Of a stretch of DNA of 64,000 nt, positions 62,389-64,000 are shown piece by piece (the stretch's first letter is position 1; every line of letters begins with the position of its first letter). The stretch is from Cynocephalus volans (taxonomy: Eukaryota > Chordata > Mammalia > Dermoptera > Cynocephalidae): the NCBI RefSeq assembly GCF_027409185.1, contig NC_084469.1, positions 38,926,793 to 38,990,792 of the forward strand, in the 5' to 3' direction. Position numbers and translations under genes: made by a program. Under the pieces are notes generated by a model that was not told the origin of the DNA, ran no database searches, and was given only the letters and a program-made list of their open reading frames with translations.

Positions 62389-62604
62389 TAAAACAGATAT
62401 TTTTAAATGTTATTTTTTTCATTCTTACCTCAGACTTTTTTAAGTTTTAGTTTTGCATATGTTTTACAACATACAACATGTAGACAAAATAATACTTGTA
62501 TACTATTTATGGATAAATACATATACTGTTAGTGGCTATTTAGCCTCAAAATATGTTATGGGTGAAGGATGCTTGATTAAAAAAGTGTAGAGCCCCTTGC
62601 TCTG

Positions 62605-62815
62605 AATCAGTGCTTCTTAACCTGGCTGCCTGTCAGACGCACATGGAGGGCATGTTAAACGCATGTTATTTAACCTTCTCCCCTACATCAGATTCTCTGA
62701 GAGGTGGGGACTGGAAATATGATTTTTAAACAGACTTTCAAAGTGGTACATTTGGCACTGATCTGAGGAGCAGCATTACAATCCATCGTTATCATAAATC
62801 ATCTGTTAACTCAAA
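62605..62815. repeat. MER5A-like hAT (Charlie) remnant
   Basis: AATCAGTGCTTCTTAACCTG, a CAGATTCTCTGAGAGGTGGGG block and a terminal GAGGAGCAGCATTACAATCC fit MER5-type elements. Diverged. Confidence 0.6.
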
Positions 62816-63029
62816 CTTCAAGAGACAAACTGATGTAGTTAGTTGCCAAAATTTACTTGGGCAGGAAGGATAATCAGGGAGTGACATAGTTGACTGGCAA
62901 TCAGGATGCCTTTGGGATCAGCTAGAACAGAACAGGTTTTCCTGCTGACTTTCATCCAGGCACTCTTAGCATAGAAATCCCTTTAGTATAACAGCATAAT
63001 ATAATAATATATTATAAGGGTATAATAGC

Positions 63030-63180
63030 TTGACCATCTTTATGTGCCTCAGTTCTGTCATCAGTAAAATGAGAGGAAATAAACTCCTACTTCAGGAGAA
63101 TTAAATGAGATAATATATGTAAAATACCTAGAATAGTGCCTGGCATGTGGTGAAATCTAGCTGTTACTGATATCATAATT
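63030..63180 (+). repeat. MIR SINE
   Basis: GTGCCTCAGTTCTGTCATCA, GTAAAATGAGAGGAAATAAA, TTAAATGAGATAATATATGT and GAATAGTGCCTGGCATGTGG follow the MIR consensus order. Confidence 0.85.
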
Positions 63181-64000
63181 TTTACATACCATCTCTTTTG
63201 GGATAGGAGATTCCTGGAGAGAATAATAAAAAATTATTGTAACAAAGCATAAACATTGTTTTTATCACACTGTTTTTGCCACAGTGTTTCAACATAATAT
63301 CCAGATTCCTTAGAAGAAAAGAAAAAAGATTTGTAATTATTGGAAACATAATAAAACTCACAACTAAATAAATTTAGTTATGTAAATTGTGACATATTCT
63401 GTAATAGTGTAACAAACATCGTATTTTACTGCAAGATTAAAACCCAAAGGAAAACTCTGAGTGTTGCCTCCTAGAGACACCAAGCTACCATTAACACACA
63501 GTTTTCTGTGACATGCCAATCTTTATTTTATTTTATTTCTGTCTTTTTAGAGTCCTGACTCTTTAGAGCCTGAGCAAAATCTTATTCTTATAAGATATTA
63601 AGATTCCAGCCTCCCCAACCGAATGCTGGGGTCTCACCTGATCAAGACTCTCTATAAATGCCCATCCCAGTTTTGAGCTTCTGTTCTGGCCAGAAAAAGA
63701 GCTCCAGCCTTCAGATGCAGATTTGGAAAGCTTCTGAACTACGTAGGTGATTCTTTATCTCAATAACTAACCAGGGACCCTTTAAATCTTGGAAAGTTCT
63801 ATTCAAGTAACAATCGTAGAGGGGTTGGGTAAAAGGCTTCATATTCCCTTCAACCTTTCACCATTCATAATTCTCCTATTTGGGTCTCCATAAGTGCCTC
63901 ATCTTGACCCCTTATCAACTGACTTCTGCTTTTTGTGTGGTCAATTGATGTGACCCAGGGGTCTCCTTTACTTTAAGGCACCTGATCCCTTGCTGGACTG
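63180..64000. other. Right-end sequence, possible LTR fragment
   Basis: A TATAAATGCCCATCCC at about 63,652, followed by a CTTCTGTTCTGGCC stretch, looks promoter-like and could belong to an unnamed LTR. I cannot support more. No coding exon is seen. Confidence 0.3.

Overview
This is a mammalian nuclear DNA window: spliced exons with GT/AG boundaries, L1, L2, MIR, MaLR and hAT relics, and KRAB/SCAN zinc-finger sequence. The most numerous young repeats are tRNA-Ile-derived SINEs, as monomers and as longer forms with a GGATCCTATATAGG core. They match what I know of the colugo (Dermoptera) CYN families, so a flying lemur is my best guess for the organism. That is inferred from repeats alone.

Layout. 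At the left edge, on the minus strand, lies the SCAN-domain exon of a ZNF18-like gene. Its 5-kb first intron follows, then its CpG-island promoter near 5.4-5.9 kb. Only this gene looks functional, and its remaining exons lie off the left edge. From 9.7 to 22.5 kb there is a plus-strand, intron-containing GOLGA2 (GM130) pseudogene. One of its introns holds a full-length, very young L1 (14,095-21,050, minus strand, perfect 15-bp target duplication). The L1 ORF2 is intact in length except for a nested SINE that is itself in frame. From 22.9 to 26.6 kb there is a large low-complexity block made of an A-rich tract, a GC-rich minisatellite and a polypyrimidine tract. The minisatellite recurs at 8.1-8.9 and 56.2-59.9 kb. 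From 26.6 to 35 kb there are mostly old repeats. A broken KRAB zinc-finger gene follows on the minus strand (35.4-37.9 kb), then an ERVL-type LTR pair (39.4-43.4 kb) and a Tigger-like DNA transposon (44.2-45.6 kb). A REEP6 unprocessed pseudogene with a retained CpG-rich promoter region lies at 47.6-53.2 kb on the plus strand. The right end is repeats.

Interpretation. GOLGA2, REEP6 and a 19p13-type KRAB-ZNF are on different chromosomes or regions in human, yet broken intron-containing copies of all three sit next to ZNF18 here. This, with the minisatellite family, suggests a landing site for segmental duplications. The items that look least described are: (1) the composite A-rich/minisatellite repeat family with core CCCTTAGTGGCAGG, partly arranged as an inverted repeat; (2) a 45-bp tailless insertion of the 5' half of tRNA-Ile(UAU) with a perfect 14-bp target duplication; and (3) a SINE that lengthens an otherwise intact L1 ORF2 by exactly 65 codons with a single stop. 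No CRISPR, operon or bacterial-type feature is present. All assignments are by eye, without a database search.
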